NCBI GenBank assembly: GCA_037130845.1
Contig: JBAXSE010000024.1
Location: forward strand, 1-18,049
DNA length: 18,049 bases
Source: 1-14-0-10-37-14 sp037130845
GTDB lineage: Bacteria > Patescibacteriota > Patescibacteriia > Patescibacteriales > Patescibacteriaceae
Direction of reading: 5' to 3'
The notes under the pieces are model-generated. The model saw only the letters and a list, made by a program, of their open reading frames with translations, made no database searches and had not been told where the DNA came from. Positions 1 to 7,396 of the stretch are shown one piece after another. A program made the position numbers and the translations under genes. Each line of letters opens with the position of its first letter. The stretch's first letter is position 1.

Positions 1-97
1 AGCATCTTTGGCCAAAATGGCAAAAGTGTTGCGTTAGATTCTAGTCGCTAACATACAATACAAACCCTAACTTAAAAAATTTACAAATCATCAATCT

Positions 98-769
98 CTA
101 ATGTCCTATCATCTTGTGGACATAGTTGAATTTGAACAGCTCCAATCCTGTACTCAGCATATAATCGACTCCCAATATCACTTGGCAATCCGCCGCGGCC
201 AGTAATTGCGACAGCGCCGGCGGCACAATGGCAAATTTCAGATTACCCGCCCTGTACTTGACACTGTACTCAAATGACACCAGAGGCACCTTGAATGCTC
301 CCAACCCGGGATAGAAATCTTCCGCTTCGCCGACATGCGGCAATCCTGTTGCCAGCGCCTCGGACACGTACGATTGTTTGGCGCCTGTATCCACGAATGC
401 ACGGACAGACTTGCCCTTGATATTCAAAGACGTGACAGGGATATCCATATACAACTCAAATGGAATACCGTCAAACTTTTCTTGGCCATCGGAAAAAAGG
501 ATCAGATCTTTATACAGCCAGATGTCCATTTCTCCGTGCTTGGACAGGATATCTCCGCCGATCAACGCATCCAAGGGAGTCCCGACATGATCAGCAATCT
601 CCCGCAGGCTCACTCCGTTAGCAGTGCCGCCGCCCAGCAAATGCCCCTGATTATCAATGCTTATCTCCCCTTCACCCATGCTGGTAGGCGCTCCTGTGTC
701 TATCAGACACATCTTGCCGCCAATATCGGCAATGATATGATTATTTACAAAATTAAAATGATAAGGCAT
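98..769 (-). CDS. Two-lobed retropepsin-like aspartyl protease family protein
   Basis: This 223-residue protein carries two aspartyl-protease signatures. The first is LIDTGA with Asp24, followed by LIGGD at residues 69-73. The second is FVDTGA with Asp127, followed by ILGVD at 198-202. In retropepsins each subunit supplies one DTG loop and one later hydrophobic-hydrophobic-Gly segment. Here both sets lie in one chain about 103 residues apart, so the protein looks like a fused dimer with both catalytic aspartates kept. No signal peptide or membrane segment is visible, which suggests a cytoplasmic protein. The ATG at 767-769 is the first start in frame; no clear ribosome site precedes it. It is separated from the prohibitin gene upstream by that gene's terminator, so it is probably transcribed alone. 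Substrate is unknown. A non-proteolytic role is possible, but both motifs are intact. Confidence 0.85.
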   Translation of the reverse strand: MPYHFNFVNNHIIADIGGKMCLIDTGAPTSMGEGEISIDNQGHLLGGGTANGVSLREIADHVGTPLDALIGGDILSKHGEMDIWLYKDLILFSDGQEKFDGIPFELYMDIPVTSLNIKGKSVRAFVDTGAKQSYVSEALATGLPHVGEAEDFYPGLGAFKVPLVSFEYSVKYRAGNLKFAIVPPALSQLLAAADCQVILGVDYMLSTGLELFKFNYVHKMIGH

Positions 770-880
770 ATGCTTATATTTAATCGATAATAAAGGTGCT
801 AATGAAGTCGAATTTGTCAGACCTAAGATTTGATACGATTTTGAGCCGAATTATATTTAATACCCCCTAATTATCCATCA

Positions 881-906
881 AAAAGAGGCGTTTGTCCAAC
901 ACCTCT
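881..906 (-). terminator. Intrinsic terminator of the prohibitin gene
   Basis: Read on the minus strand, AGAGGTGTT and AACGCCTCT form a nine-pair stem (one G-U) with a five-base loop, followed at once by a run of T. It lies 40 bases after the stop codon of the prohibitin-family gene. Confidence 0.7.
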
Positions 907-947
907 CTTGTTTGCCTAATGAGAAATATTCGGTAATTCAGCAGTAT

Positions 948-1985
948 CTATTGGATGCCCTTGAAGACGGGCATACCGGTCGTGGAGCTGACCGGAATAT
1001 AGATAGTACCCGGGCGATCTTTCAATTCTTTGATGTATTGGTAATAGAGATAATTGGTAGTCAGGCTTTCGTTGATAATCTTTTGGGCATCGCGCTGGCC
1101 GGCGGCTTCGATAATTTTTCTTTCCGCTTCTTTTTTCTCCTTAGCCAAAATGAAATCATATTTTTGCGCTTCTTGTTCGGCTTGTAGTTTCTCCTGGATG
1201 GACTTAGTCAGATTGTCCGGCAATTTTACATCTCGCAACAAAACATTTTCAATAATAAAGCCTCGCGGCTCGACTTGCGCTTTGATAGCCTCCAAGACCT
1301 TCTCATTAACTTCCGTGCGCTTGGAAGAATATACCTCCTTGGCATCATACATGGCCACCACTTCTCGGATAGCGCTCCGGACCGTCGGGCGGATGATTTT
1401 TTCTTCGTAATCGGCACCGATGGTTTTGAAGATCGCTACGGCCGTTTGTTCATTAGCCCTGTACAACACGGTAATGTCCATGCCGACGTTCAAGCCTTCT
1501 TTGGTCATGGTATTGATCGAATCGTCACCGACCTTTTTGCCTTCGGTGGCCGCGCTGCTCATGGTATATTCGGTGGTACGAGTCGGCAAACGATGCACGA
1601 CCGAGAAGGGAATGACGACATTCAGGCCCGACTTCAAGACCCGTTCACTGACACTGCCGAAAAGACTGATGACGCCGACCTCGCCGGCCTGGATAACTCG
1701 AACCGACATCATCGCTAAAAGCACGACAATAACAATCACGATTGTTTTTTTGAACTTCCCAGCTAGGAAACCCAGAGGATTACTCGCATCGAAATTTGGC
1801 ATATTGTTTTCATTAATTACTTTGGCGTATTTAAGCTTGTTTAATTTAAGACTTTTTAGCCATGGTGCCAATCTGAAAATCAGCAGATACATCACGGCCA
1901 TAAAAAACAATTGTTTACTGAAAATATAAAGAAAAAATCCCAGCAACACGAACCACAGATATTTGGTGTATTTTGCGTCAAGCAT
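948..1985 (-). CDS. SPFH/prohibitin family membrane protein with an N-terminal membrane extension
   Basis: The 345-residue protein has a hydrophobic N-terminal region (about residues 8-37, one or two passes). A basic linker follows, then a second membrane segment (about 80-98), then the SPFH core that starts with VIQAGEVGVISLFG and runs to about 280. The tail (about 255-315) is rich in Glu, Lys, Ala and Gln and is probably the usual coiled coil. Prohibitins form large rings in the membrane and modulate membrane proteases or local lipid order; typical bacterial members are about 270-300 residues and have one N-terminal anchor. The extra 75 residues in front are unusual but recognisable in sequence as membrane-inserted. 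The family call rests on the GEVGV start, the internal RDV/LPDNL region and the charged tail. A terminator follows the gene, so it appears monocistronic. Confidence 0.9.
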   Translation of the reverse strand: MLDAKYTKYLWFVLLGFFLYIFSKQLFFMAVMYLLIFRLAPWLKSLKLNKLKYAKVINENNMPNFDASNPLGFLAGKFKKTIVIVIVVLLAMMSVRVIQAGEVGVISLFGSVSERVLKSGLNVVIPFSVVHRLPTRTTEYTMSSAATEGKKVGDDSINTMTKEGLNVGMDITVLYRANEQTAVAIFKTIGADYEEKIIRPTVRSAIREVVAMYDAKEVYSSKRTEVNEKVLEAIKAQVEPRGFIIENVLLRDVKLPDNLTKSIQEKLQAEQEAQKYDFILAKEKKEAERKIIEAAGQRDAQKIINESLTTNYLYYQYIKELKDRPGTIYIPVSSTTGMPVFKGIQ

Positions 1986-2083
1986 AATTGTTTAGAGTTT
2001 TACCACTTCTCAAAGTGCTCAGGAGAAATGTTGAAATACAAAGTTTACCCGCCTCGGAAGGGATCTGACCCCATTTCCATAGA

Positions 2084-2611
2084 TTATTCGGGCAACAATT
2101 TGTGCCGTTTTAACAATTCAGATGCAAGATTATAAAATTCTATTTGATGCCCAGTCGAGGGAAACGGAATTATTAGCCCATCATTGATAACATTAAAACC
2201 GCATTTACTGAGGCATGGTTCAAAAAAACGGCACACAGGAGCCTTAACCAAAATTAAAGGAGTAGAATTATCTTTAATTAAGCTTCGTAAATCTTTCTTC
2301 AATGAAGACTCGCAAGACATCAGCATCTCATTGCGAAGACGGTTATTTAAACCATTAACTGGCGTATAGCATACGTCAACTATTAAAAACCCTAAATCCA
2401 CAAACCTTTTTAATCCGTCATGCTTATTCTTCGGAACATACTTAATCAATTTCATCATTGCTTTGTATAGATTTTTTGTTTCACCATGCTCTGGGTCATA
2501 AAAATAGGTGTTATCTTGAGGTGGTGATTCCAATACAAAAATAACTTTAATGTCTTTGATTTTTTTAGGTGTATATTTTTGGCGTCTTTTTTTGTAATCT
2601 TCTTCATTCAT
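2084..2611 (-). CDS. Uncharacterised protein with possible uracil-DNA-glycosylase-like motifs
   Basis: This is about 175 residues from the ATG at 2609-2611. A TTG seven codons upstream (2630-2632) is an alternative start, but neither has a clear ribosome site. Visible landmarks are a buried strand ending in VIFVLESPPQ near the N-terminus, LGFLIVDVCYTPVN in the middle, LILVKAPVCRFFE, and IPFPSTGHQ near the C-terminus. The first and last resemble the two active-site loops of the UDG superfamily (a Pro-rich loop after strand 1 and an H/S-P-S-x-x-N/G loop), but the match is loose and I do not claim activity. The gene lies 14-35 bases behind the gene at 2647-3627 and could be co-transcribed with it. 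No signal peptide is seen. Its base composition is as AT-rich as its neighbours. Confidence 0.75.
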   Translation of the reverse strand: MNEEDYKKRRQKYTPKKIKDIKVIFVLESPPQDNTYFYDPEHGETKNLYKAMMKLIKYVPKNKHDGLKRFVDLGFLIVDVCYTPVNGLNNRLRNEMLMSCESSLKKDLRSLIKDNSTPLILVKAPVCRFFEPCLSKCGFNVINDGLIIPFPSTGHQIEFYNLASELLKRHKLLPE

Positions 2612-2646
2612 AAATGTGCATTTACGCTTCAAGACAATCTAATCAT

Positions 2647-3627
2647 TTAAAAACTAATCACTTTCACCGCATCTGCCACAATTTCGGCCGCACATTCCCC
2701 ATAAACAGTATTTGCGTAGGCACAGGTCAGACCAGTGATAGTCCCAGCTACCTTAACCCAGGCGCTGTTCCAGCCTGTAAAATCAGAACCTTCCGGTGGA
2801 ATAACATAGAATTGCTGATGACCATCTATTTTTTTATCAGTTCTCAGACCAAAATGCTCACCACTTACAAACGTGGCCATTACTTCTCCTTCCAGGGTTA
2901 CCTTTTTAGGCTTAATCAATTGCTTTTCACAACTGCAATCAATATCTTTGCTCAGCCATTCTTTTTCCTTCTTCTTTGCCTCTGCAACTTCAGATTGTAA
3001 TGTTGCATTGGCAAAATTAGGGTCAAATCTATAGTGTAAATTTCTATTTTTTATAAAACCAAGCAAGGTATTCAATTGGTCTCTAGTCTTATATTCTTTA
3101 GTTTCAATCAAATCCATATTATTGGTATTTTGATTTAATTTATATCTTGCTGATACATAGCCAATAGGGTAGCCATTAGCATCATCATTCAATATGCCAC
3201 TTATAGCATAGAACTCATCGGCTTTATAATCTCTAAAGAAATAACCACGGTACAAATCCTGTTCAAATATCAATTTTCCATCTTTAAATATATAGGCCGT
3301 CATAATTGCACCAGTGCCGATATCACTACAGCTGACATAAAGATTGCTTTGACGTTTAGTTTTAATTTCATCAGTACTTAAATCCGCTGGCTTCGAACCG
3401 TTTTCACCCTCCCACCAAGACCAATAATGAATCTCCGGATCATAGGTGCAATCAATAGTCTTAAAAACATCAGCAGCTTGGCTCGTAGTAGCATTAATTT
3501 TTTCTCCCTCCACCGCTTTCTTAGACTGATTATCATCAGAACTTCGAGTTTGTACAACTAGCAAATATAAAAAAGCGGCTGACAAAACAGCCACCCCCAA
3601 GACGAGCCAAAATTTGCTAGATTTCAT
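2647..3627 (-). CDS. Membrane-anchored extracytoplasmic protein of unknown function
   Basis: The 326-residue protein begins with a short basic stretch and a hydrophobic segment (about residues 7-26) that reads as an uncleaved signal anchor. A low-complexity Ser/Asp/Lys linker follows. The body (about 55-230) contains a Trp-rich YWSWWEGENG stretch and scattered cysteines. Residues from about 240 (LEGEVMATF...WVKVAGTITG...) look like a small beta-barrel of the OB type, an inference from strand spacing only. Most of the protein should sit outside the membrane. A well-formed promoter lies just upstream, right behind the terminator of the lexA operon, so this gene starts its own transcript. I recognise no family. 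Confidence 0.75.
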   Translation of the reverse strand: MKSSKFWLVLGVAVLSAAFLYLLVVQTRSSDDNQSKKAVEGEKINATTSQAADVFKTIDCTYDPEIHYWSWWEGENGSKPADLSTDEIKTKRQSNLYVSCSDIGTGAIMTAYIFKDGKLIFEQDLYRGYFFRDYKADEFYAISGILNDDANGYPIGYVSARYKLNQNTNNMDLIETKEYKTRDQLNTLLGFIKNRNLHYRFDPNFANATLQSEVAEAKKKEKEWLSKDIDCSCEKQLIKPKKVTLEGEVMATFVSGEHFGLRTDKKIDGHQQFYVIPPEGSDFTGWNSAWVKVAGTITGLTCAYANTVYGECAAEIVADAVKVISF

Positions 3628-3656
3628 AGCATTACCATTAATTCCCTATATATTTA

Positions 3657-3685
3657 AGTATATCCCCTTAAAATAAAAGGTGCAA
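3657..3685 (-). promoter_or_regulatory. Promoter of the gene at 2647-3627
   Basis: On the minus strand TTGCAC (3685-3680) and TATACT (3662-3657) are separated by 17 bases. Initiation would fall about 20-25 bases before the ATG. Confidence 0.6.
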
Positions 3686-3716
3686 ACAAAAAAAAGCGCC
3701 AGTTGGCGCCTTTTTT
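3686..3716. terminator. Bidirectional terminator behind the lexA-dinD operon
   Basis: A GGCGCC/GGCGC hairpin with a four-base loop (3696-3709) sits between an A run and a T run, so it can act on both strands. On the minus strand it follows the SWIM gene and precedes the promoter at 3657-3685. Confidence 0.7.
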
Positions 3717-3758
3717 ATGATAAATATGTAATCTAATGTCTAAAAGCTAGACAAAAAC

Positions 3759-3783
3759 CTTATAATTCAAGACTTGACCCCAA
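3759..3783. repeat. Half-site related to the REP-like palindrome at 11271-11327
   Basis: ATAATTCAAGACTTGACCCC here differs at only a few places from the right arm of the palindrome at 11307-11328 (ATAATTCCAGAACTGACCCC). No matching second arm is present, so it reads as a solitary half-site. Confidence 0.45.
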
Positions 3784-3862
3784 TACAATACCCCCTAATA
3801 CCTCGAACATCTTATAATCCAAGCTTGCTCAACGAATTATACTCCTTGAGCTATGATTTGCC

Positions 3863-4609
3863 TCATTTACTAGCAATCTTCTGACTATAAATTTCTACTA
3901 ACGGTTCTTCCCAGCCAAACATCGACGATATACCGCAAAGTATCTTAAAAGATTTGATGCAATTCTGATCCACATCGGTAAATTTTTCCAGCAGTTCTAC
4001 TAGTTCCGTCATAAACCCTCCAACAACGCCATCGGAATCATCAACAGCATTGCTCAGTTTCCTATCCAAACGCAGTAGCAGCTTAACTAAGAGATCGGTA
4101 GTCTGCGGACTGGTTGGCAGTTCACTCACCAACGCGGACATACGACGACAGCCCTGGTTCAGAGAATCTTGATAATCGAACCAGGTCCGCGATGGCCCGT
4201 TATAAGATTTAATATAACGCAGCGCCTCCGTAATCGTCTGCTTGAATTCCGTTAGCTCCGTGATTGATAATTCACCGAGACGGCCATTGAATTTAATTTC
4301 CGCTCCGGGCACGATTTTTTCTTCATTCTCCATAGCTCGCCCGCTTAGAACCGCCATCAACGCAACGGCTATCACATGCTTGCATAAAATTTCCCGTTGT
4401 CCTAGATAGCAATCACATTCACCGCGGCTAATACCTTTGCGAGAAACAGTAACATTGTACTTCTCTGTGCCTTGGACCACGGCATGATAAAAATATTCAT
4501 CTTCTCTAAATTCGCCGACTTTACCCCGCTCATATAATCCAACCGCCTTGTCAAAAGTCACTTGATCCACGCTATATTTTATTGTATTTAGATCAAACTT
4601 AGGAGACAT
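3863..4609 (-). CDS. SWIM zinc-finger protein
   Basis: The 248-residue protein carries the SWIM signature: Cys65-x-Cys67 followed by Cys76-x-His78 (CDCYLG...CKHV). SWIM domains bind zinc and are predicted to contact DNA or proteins; they occur in SWI/SNF-associated proteins, MuDR transposases and many bacterial proteins of unknown function. Residues 1-60 form the strand-rich lead-in usual for the domain, with the family's typical 'fxkaxxLyexGkV' pattern at 19-31. The remaining 170 residues are helical and have no motif I recognise. It is the last gene of the lexA-like/dinD/phosphoesterase run, 30 bases after the phosphoesterase, with a terminator about 150 bases downstream. Its place suggests a DNA-damage role, which is inference. 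Confidence 0.85.
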   Translation of the reverse strand: MSPKFDLNTIKYSVDQVTFDKAVGLYERGKVGEFREDEYFYHAVVQGTEKYNVTVSRKGISRGECDCYLGQREILCKHVIAVALMAVLSGRAMENEEKIVPGAEIKFNGRLGELSITELTEFKQTITEALRYIKSYNGPSRTWFDYQDSLNQGCRRMSALVSELPTSPQTTDLLVKLLLRLDRKLSNAVDDSDGVVGGFMTELVELLEKFTDVDQNCIKSFKILCGISSMFGWEEPLVEIYSQKIASK

Positions 4610-4639
4610 ACTATATATTTCAATAATTTAAATTATATT

Positions 4640-5323
4640 CTACATTTTCTGGTAATAATCCTCACCATACAATTCAGAAACTTTATCCGATTGAAAAATT
4701 TCCTTACTCTCAACATCCATTAAACTCAAAACCCCTTCGTACCCTCCCCCTGTGTCCATAATCCAAACATTACCAAACTTCACCGGCACTAGACTGCTGC
4801 GATAAATTGAAGTGTGGCCTATATAAACTTCTTTAAATCTTTTGACCGTTACAGGTCTATTATCCCATAAGGCGCGATCCCACATGAGGAAATTAAAATC
4901 AGCTTCTCTTTCGGATATAGTCGCCGACACTCCGCCGTGGACAAAACATCTATTTTTATCATCAACATAATAATAAGGAAACTTGTTAATTTTCTCACGG
5001 TGCTTAATCCAAATTTTATGGTCGTGTTGTAGATAGGAATCAATAGTCGCCCGCCCGCCTTGTGTGGTCCATATGGTCGGCGTAGCGCCAAACATCAGCC
5101 ATTGCATTAGCCAATAGGTGTGATTGCCCATGACGCAGATTAAATTCTTGATCTTGAACAACTCTTCATAAACTTCCACCGTTTCCGGCCAGCCGTCGTT
5201 TTCATCGCCCAGGGAAATCAGAGTGTCACTATCATAATCGAACTTACTGCGCTCCAGGCATTGCATTAACGATTTGTAACCACCGTGAATGTCACCAATC
5301 ACGAAAGTTCTACTTTTTTTCAT
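4640..5323 (-). CDS. Calcineurin-like metallophosphoesterase (Ser/Thr phosphatase family)
   Basis: All core metal-binding motifs of the family are visible in 227 residues: GDIHG (Asp11, His13), LGDEND (Asp40), MGNH (Asn67, His68), FVHGG (His129) and YIGHT (His170). These bind two divalent metals and support hydrolysis of phosphoesters. The length fits the short PPP-like bacterial phosphatases (PrpA/ApaH-like) rather than nucleases of the SbcD type. GDEND replaces the usual GDxVDRG, so the Arg that contacts phosphate in protein phosphatases is not in its normal place. The gene follows dinD by eight bases, so it is almost certainly in the lexA operon. Substrate could be a phosphoprotein or a nucleotide such as a dinucleoside polyphosphate; the sequence does not decide. 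Confidence 0.92.
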   Translation of the reverse strand: MKKSRTFVIGDIHGGYKSLMQCLERSKFDYDSDTLISLGDENDGWPETVEVYEELFKIKNLICVMGNHTYWLMQWLMFGATPTIWTTQGGRATIDSYLQHDHKIWIKHREKINKFPYYYVDDKNRCFVHGGVSATISEREADFNFLMWDRALWDNRPVTVKRFKEVYIGHTSIYRSSLVPVKFGNVWIMDTGGGYEGVLSLMDVESKEIFQSDKVSELYGEDYYQKM

Positions 5324-5331
5324 ACTACAAT

Positions 5332-6138
5332 TTAAGAATCAATTTTTTTCTTACTCTCACTGTTTTCTATTCTTTTTTTGGCTTTTGTAATGGCGTCCGG
5401 AATGGGTAAATCTTCCGGCATAGTTCCGCCCAAATCGGCAATGGTTTTTCTAACTCTTTTACCTACTTCATGATGAGTTATATTGGCCAGATATTCACCA
5501 TGTATGTTTTCACGCCTTAACTTGGCGTCGGCTTGCGTAGCACGAAAGAGATTGGCAGCTAATTCCTCACTGCCCATATGGTCAAGAATTTTTTGGGATT
5601 TTTTTAATTTTTTACGGTCATGGATATCCTGAGCCTTCAAACCGCCATACAAACCCATATAACCAAAATTCTGAAACACCGCAAAACTTTTTACTCCGGC
5701 GTTATCAGCCGCTTCCGCCAAAGAAACATTGTGCTTCTTGACCTCGTCCCGCAGTTTCAAACGCATCTGGTCTTCGGCTAATTGATCCGACATTTCCTGT
5801 CGTCTGGTTTGTATTGCAAAATAAGCTTGGCCAAGTGCGACAATCTCTTTGGCCGGGTCGGAATTTTGGATTATCAGATAACAAGCATAACGCGATAAAA
5901 GCACGTCTTCAACCTCTCTTTTCGCCCCGGAACCAACTTCGACCATATCGTTGATGTCAACGAAATGGTTGTGGATATCTTGACCACTGTTTTTACAAGC
6001 TTCTTTAGCCTTGGACACCACCTTAATAAAGTTGCGGTAATCTACATACTCCAGAGCATTGGCTAATTCACGAGCAGTCCAATAATCAGAACCAAACTCA
6101 TTAACATGTTTAATTGATTCAAAAATTACTTGTGCCAT
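5332..6138 (-). CDS. dinD: DNA damage-inducible protein D
   Basis: The 268-residue protein matches DinD along its whole length (E. coli DinD is about 274 residues). The N-terminus has the BRO-N-like pattern YWTARELANALEYVDYRNF, followed by the family's NHFVDINDMVEVGSGAKREVEDVLLSRYACYLI and the AKEIVALGQAYFAIQTRRQE segment; the C-terminal half carries NAGVKSFAVFQNFGYMGLYGG. In E. coli, DinD is LexA-controlled and inhibits RecA-driven strand exchange by disassembling RecA filaments. Here it lies nine bases behind a LexA-like gene, which fits that regulation without a separate operator. No promoter is seen between the two. The BRO-N-like part also occurs in phage antirepressors, but the full-length match favours DinD. 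Confidence 0.95.
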   Translation of the reverse strand: MAQVIFESIKHVNEFGSDYWTARELANALEYVDYRNFIKVVSKAKEACKNSGQDIHNHFVDINDMVEVGSGAKREVEDVLLSRYACYLIIQNSDPAKEIVALGQAYFAIQTRRQEMSDQLAEDQMRLKLRDEVKKHNVSLAEAADNAGVKSFAVFQNFGYMGLYGGLKAQDIHDRKKLKKSQKILDHMGSEELAANLFRATQADAKLRRENIHGEYLANITHHEVGKRVRKTIADLGGTMPEDLPIPDAITKAKKRIENSESKKKIDS

Positions 6139-6147
6139 ATATTTTGC

Positions 6148-6894
6148 TCATAAGTTTTCATAATAATCGACCTCCTCTTTGGATATCGGACCCAAATCTT
6201 TGAGAATATCGCTATAAGAAGCTCGTCGAAAAGATTCCAGCTCATCTGGTTGTTTAATCACATCAACCACCCGTCCACAAACCAAATAATCCGCACAATC
6301 GTCCTCGTGGATATAGATCGGGGCAATATTTTGGCTTGACTCTGACAAAAGGATGACTTGGTGATTGGCTCTGTCTATTAAAAATTTTTTGACATTGGCC
6401 ATACCGCCGATAATCGACACCACATACTCACCATTTGCAGGAGCAACCCGGGTCTTGTCCACGACCAAATAGTCACCTTCATCAACGCTCTTGCCATTGA
6501 TTTGGGCCCGATTCATGGAATTGCCAATCGCTCGCAAGACATACAAATCGCCGAGCTTATTCGCCAAGCCATTCCCCAGAAGCTTTACGGAAATTTTCAG
6601 ATACTCCTCGACTTTTTGATCCGCGCAGGTCAAGGCCTCTCCGCAGTTGGCCGAACCGACAATCGGCAAGGACGCAATCTTGGACTTATCATCCAAGCCG
6701 CTCGAGGCTGGACGCAAAGTCTTGCCATCCGTGCCAACCAAAAGCAAGCCTTTGGCGATCAACCGATCCAGATGATGCTTGATCTTCTGCGGACTGCCGG
6801 CCTCGCCAATAAGTTCGCCAATCTTGCGCAAAGTCAATCCGGCCAAACCTTGCTCTTTGGCCAGATTTAAGATTTTTTGTTGGATATTATGCAT
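6148..6894 (-). CDS. LexA-like self-cleaving SOS repressor (S24 peptidase)
   Basis: The 248-residue protein has an N-terminal winged-helix region (residues 1-65, LTLRKIGELIGEAGSPQKIKHHLDRLIAKGLL) and a C-terminal S24 peptidase domain. The scissile bond is visible as SANCGEA, Cys84-Gly85. The catalytic pair is Ser126 (GNSMN) and Lys169 (ANVKKF). LexA itself is cut at Ala-Gly; Cys-Gly is the pair used in UmuD. The spacing from Ser to Lys is 43 residues against 37 in E. coli LexA, with the extra residues just after the Ser. The C-terminal 25 residues extend beyond the usual end. The gene heads an operon with dinD, so it probably represses its own transcript and is inactivated by RecA filaments. 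ATG at 6892-6894 is the only sensible start; the 5' leader would be only about ten bases. Confidence 0.92.
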   Translation of the reverse strand: MHNIQQKILNLAKEQGLAGLTLRKIGELIGEAGSPQKIKHHLDRLIAKGLLLVGTDGKTLRPASSGLDDKSKIASLPIVGSANCGEALTCADQKVEEYLKISVKLLGNGLANKLGDLYVLRAIGNSMNRAQINGKSVDEGDYLVVDKTRVAPANGEYVVSIIGGMANVKKFLIDRANHQVILLSESSQNIAPIYIHEDDCADYLVCGRVVDVIKQPDELESFRRASYSDILKDLGPISKEEVDYYENL

Positions 6895-6898
6895 ATTT

Positions 6899-6940
6899 TG
6901 ATATATATCACAGTATATACAGCCGATTTAGTCCTGTCAA
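6899..6940 (-). promoter_or_regulatory. Promoter and palindromic operator of the lexA-dinD operon
   Basis: On the minus strand TTGACA (6940-6935) and TATACT (6917-6912) are 17 bases apart. The -10 lies inside CTGTATATACTG (6922-6911), an imperfect palindrome. TGATATATATCA (6910-6899), a perfect 12-base palindrome, follows directly and covers the start site. This arrangement suits autorepression. CTGTATAT resembles half of the proteobacterial LexA box, but the spacing CTG-N10-CAG is not present. Confidence 0.65.
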
Positions 6941-6964
6941 GTTTTTATTAACAAAACTTATCTC

Positions 6965-6992
6965 TTGACAAACCTAAACCAAGCACTATAAT
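6965..6992 (+). promoter_or_regulatory. Consensus promoter for the DUF1508 gene
   Basis: TTGACA (6965-6970) and TATAAT (6987-6992) are both perfect and 16 bases apart, facing away from the lexA operon. The predicted leader to the ATG at 7161 is about 160 bases long, and I see no gene or strong structure in it. Confidence 0.7.
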
Positions 6993-7160
6993 AAAAAATA
7001 GAGAGTAATTATTGTTTGTGGCAACAACTACCCCCTATTCAATTTGGACGTCTTTTTTGCCCTTTGGGACATTCAAACAAGATCCAAAATAAACTGCAAC
7101 TTTATTTTAACAGATTTTGATTATTAAATAAATAAGGGTATTTATTAGGCACAAAATTCT

Positions 7161-7343
7161 ATGGCCAAATTCATACTGAAAAAAGATTCGCAAGGTGACT
7201 ACTACTGGATACTAAAATCTACTAACAACGGAAAGATTGTCGCAAAAAGCAGCGAATCATACGAAACAAAAACTGGTGCGAAAGATTCCGTCGAATGGAC
7301 TCGAGCAAACGCCAAAAATGCTAGTTTAGTAGACGAAGCTTAA
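7161..7343 (+). CDS. DUF1508 (YegP-like) small protein
   Basis: Sixty residues with one DUF1508 repeat: FILKKDSQGDYYWILKSTNNGKIVAKSSESYETKTGAKDSVEWTRANA. The family forms a small alpha-beta fold of unknown function; E. coli YegP has two copies, this protein one. The gene has its own consensus promoter and a strong terminator, so it is a single-gene unit. It is divergent from the lexA operon, with the two promoters about 25 bases apart, so damage-related co-control is possible but not shown. No strong ribosome site precedes the ATG. Confidence 0.85.
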   Translation: MAKFILKKDSQGDYYWILKSTNNGKIVAKSSESYETKTGAKDSVEWTRANAKNASLVDEA

Positions 7344-7350
7344 AGAAACT

Positions 7351-7383
7351 AAGAACGAGACCACAACTCGTTCTTTTTATTTT
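7351..7383 (+). terminator. Intrinsic terminator of the DUF1508 gene
   Basis: AAGAACGAG (7351-7359) and CTCGTTCTT (7367-7375) make a perfect nine-pair stem with a seven-base loop and a T-rich tail. Confidence 0.85.
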
Positions 7384-7396
7384 TTAATTATTAAGT

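Noticed and set aside
335..790. Plus-strand open frames over the aspartyl protease
   Set aside because: They are antisense to a gene with two clear catalytic motifs and have no family features or ribosome sites.
893..900. TTGGAC as a -35 of the protease gene
   Set aside because: It lies in the loop and arm of the prohibitin terminator and is 18 bases from a poor -10.
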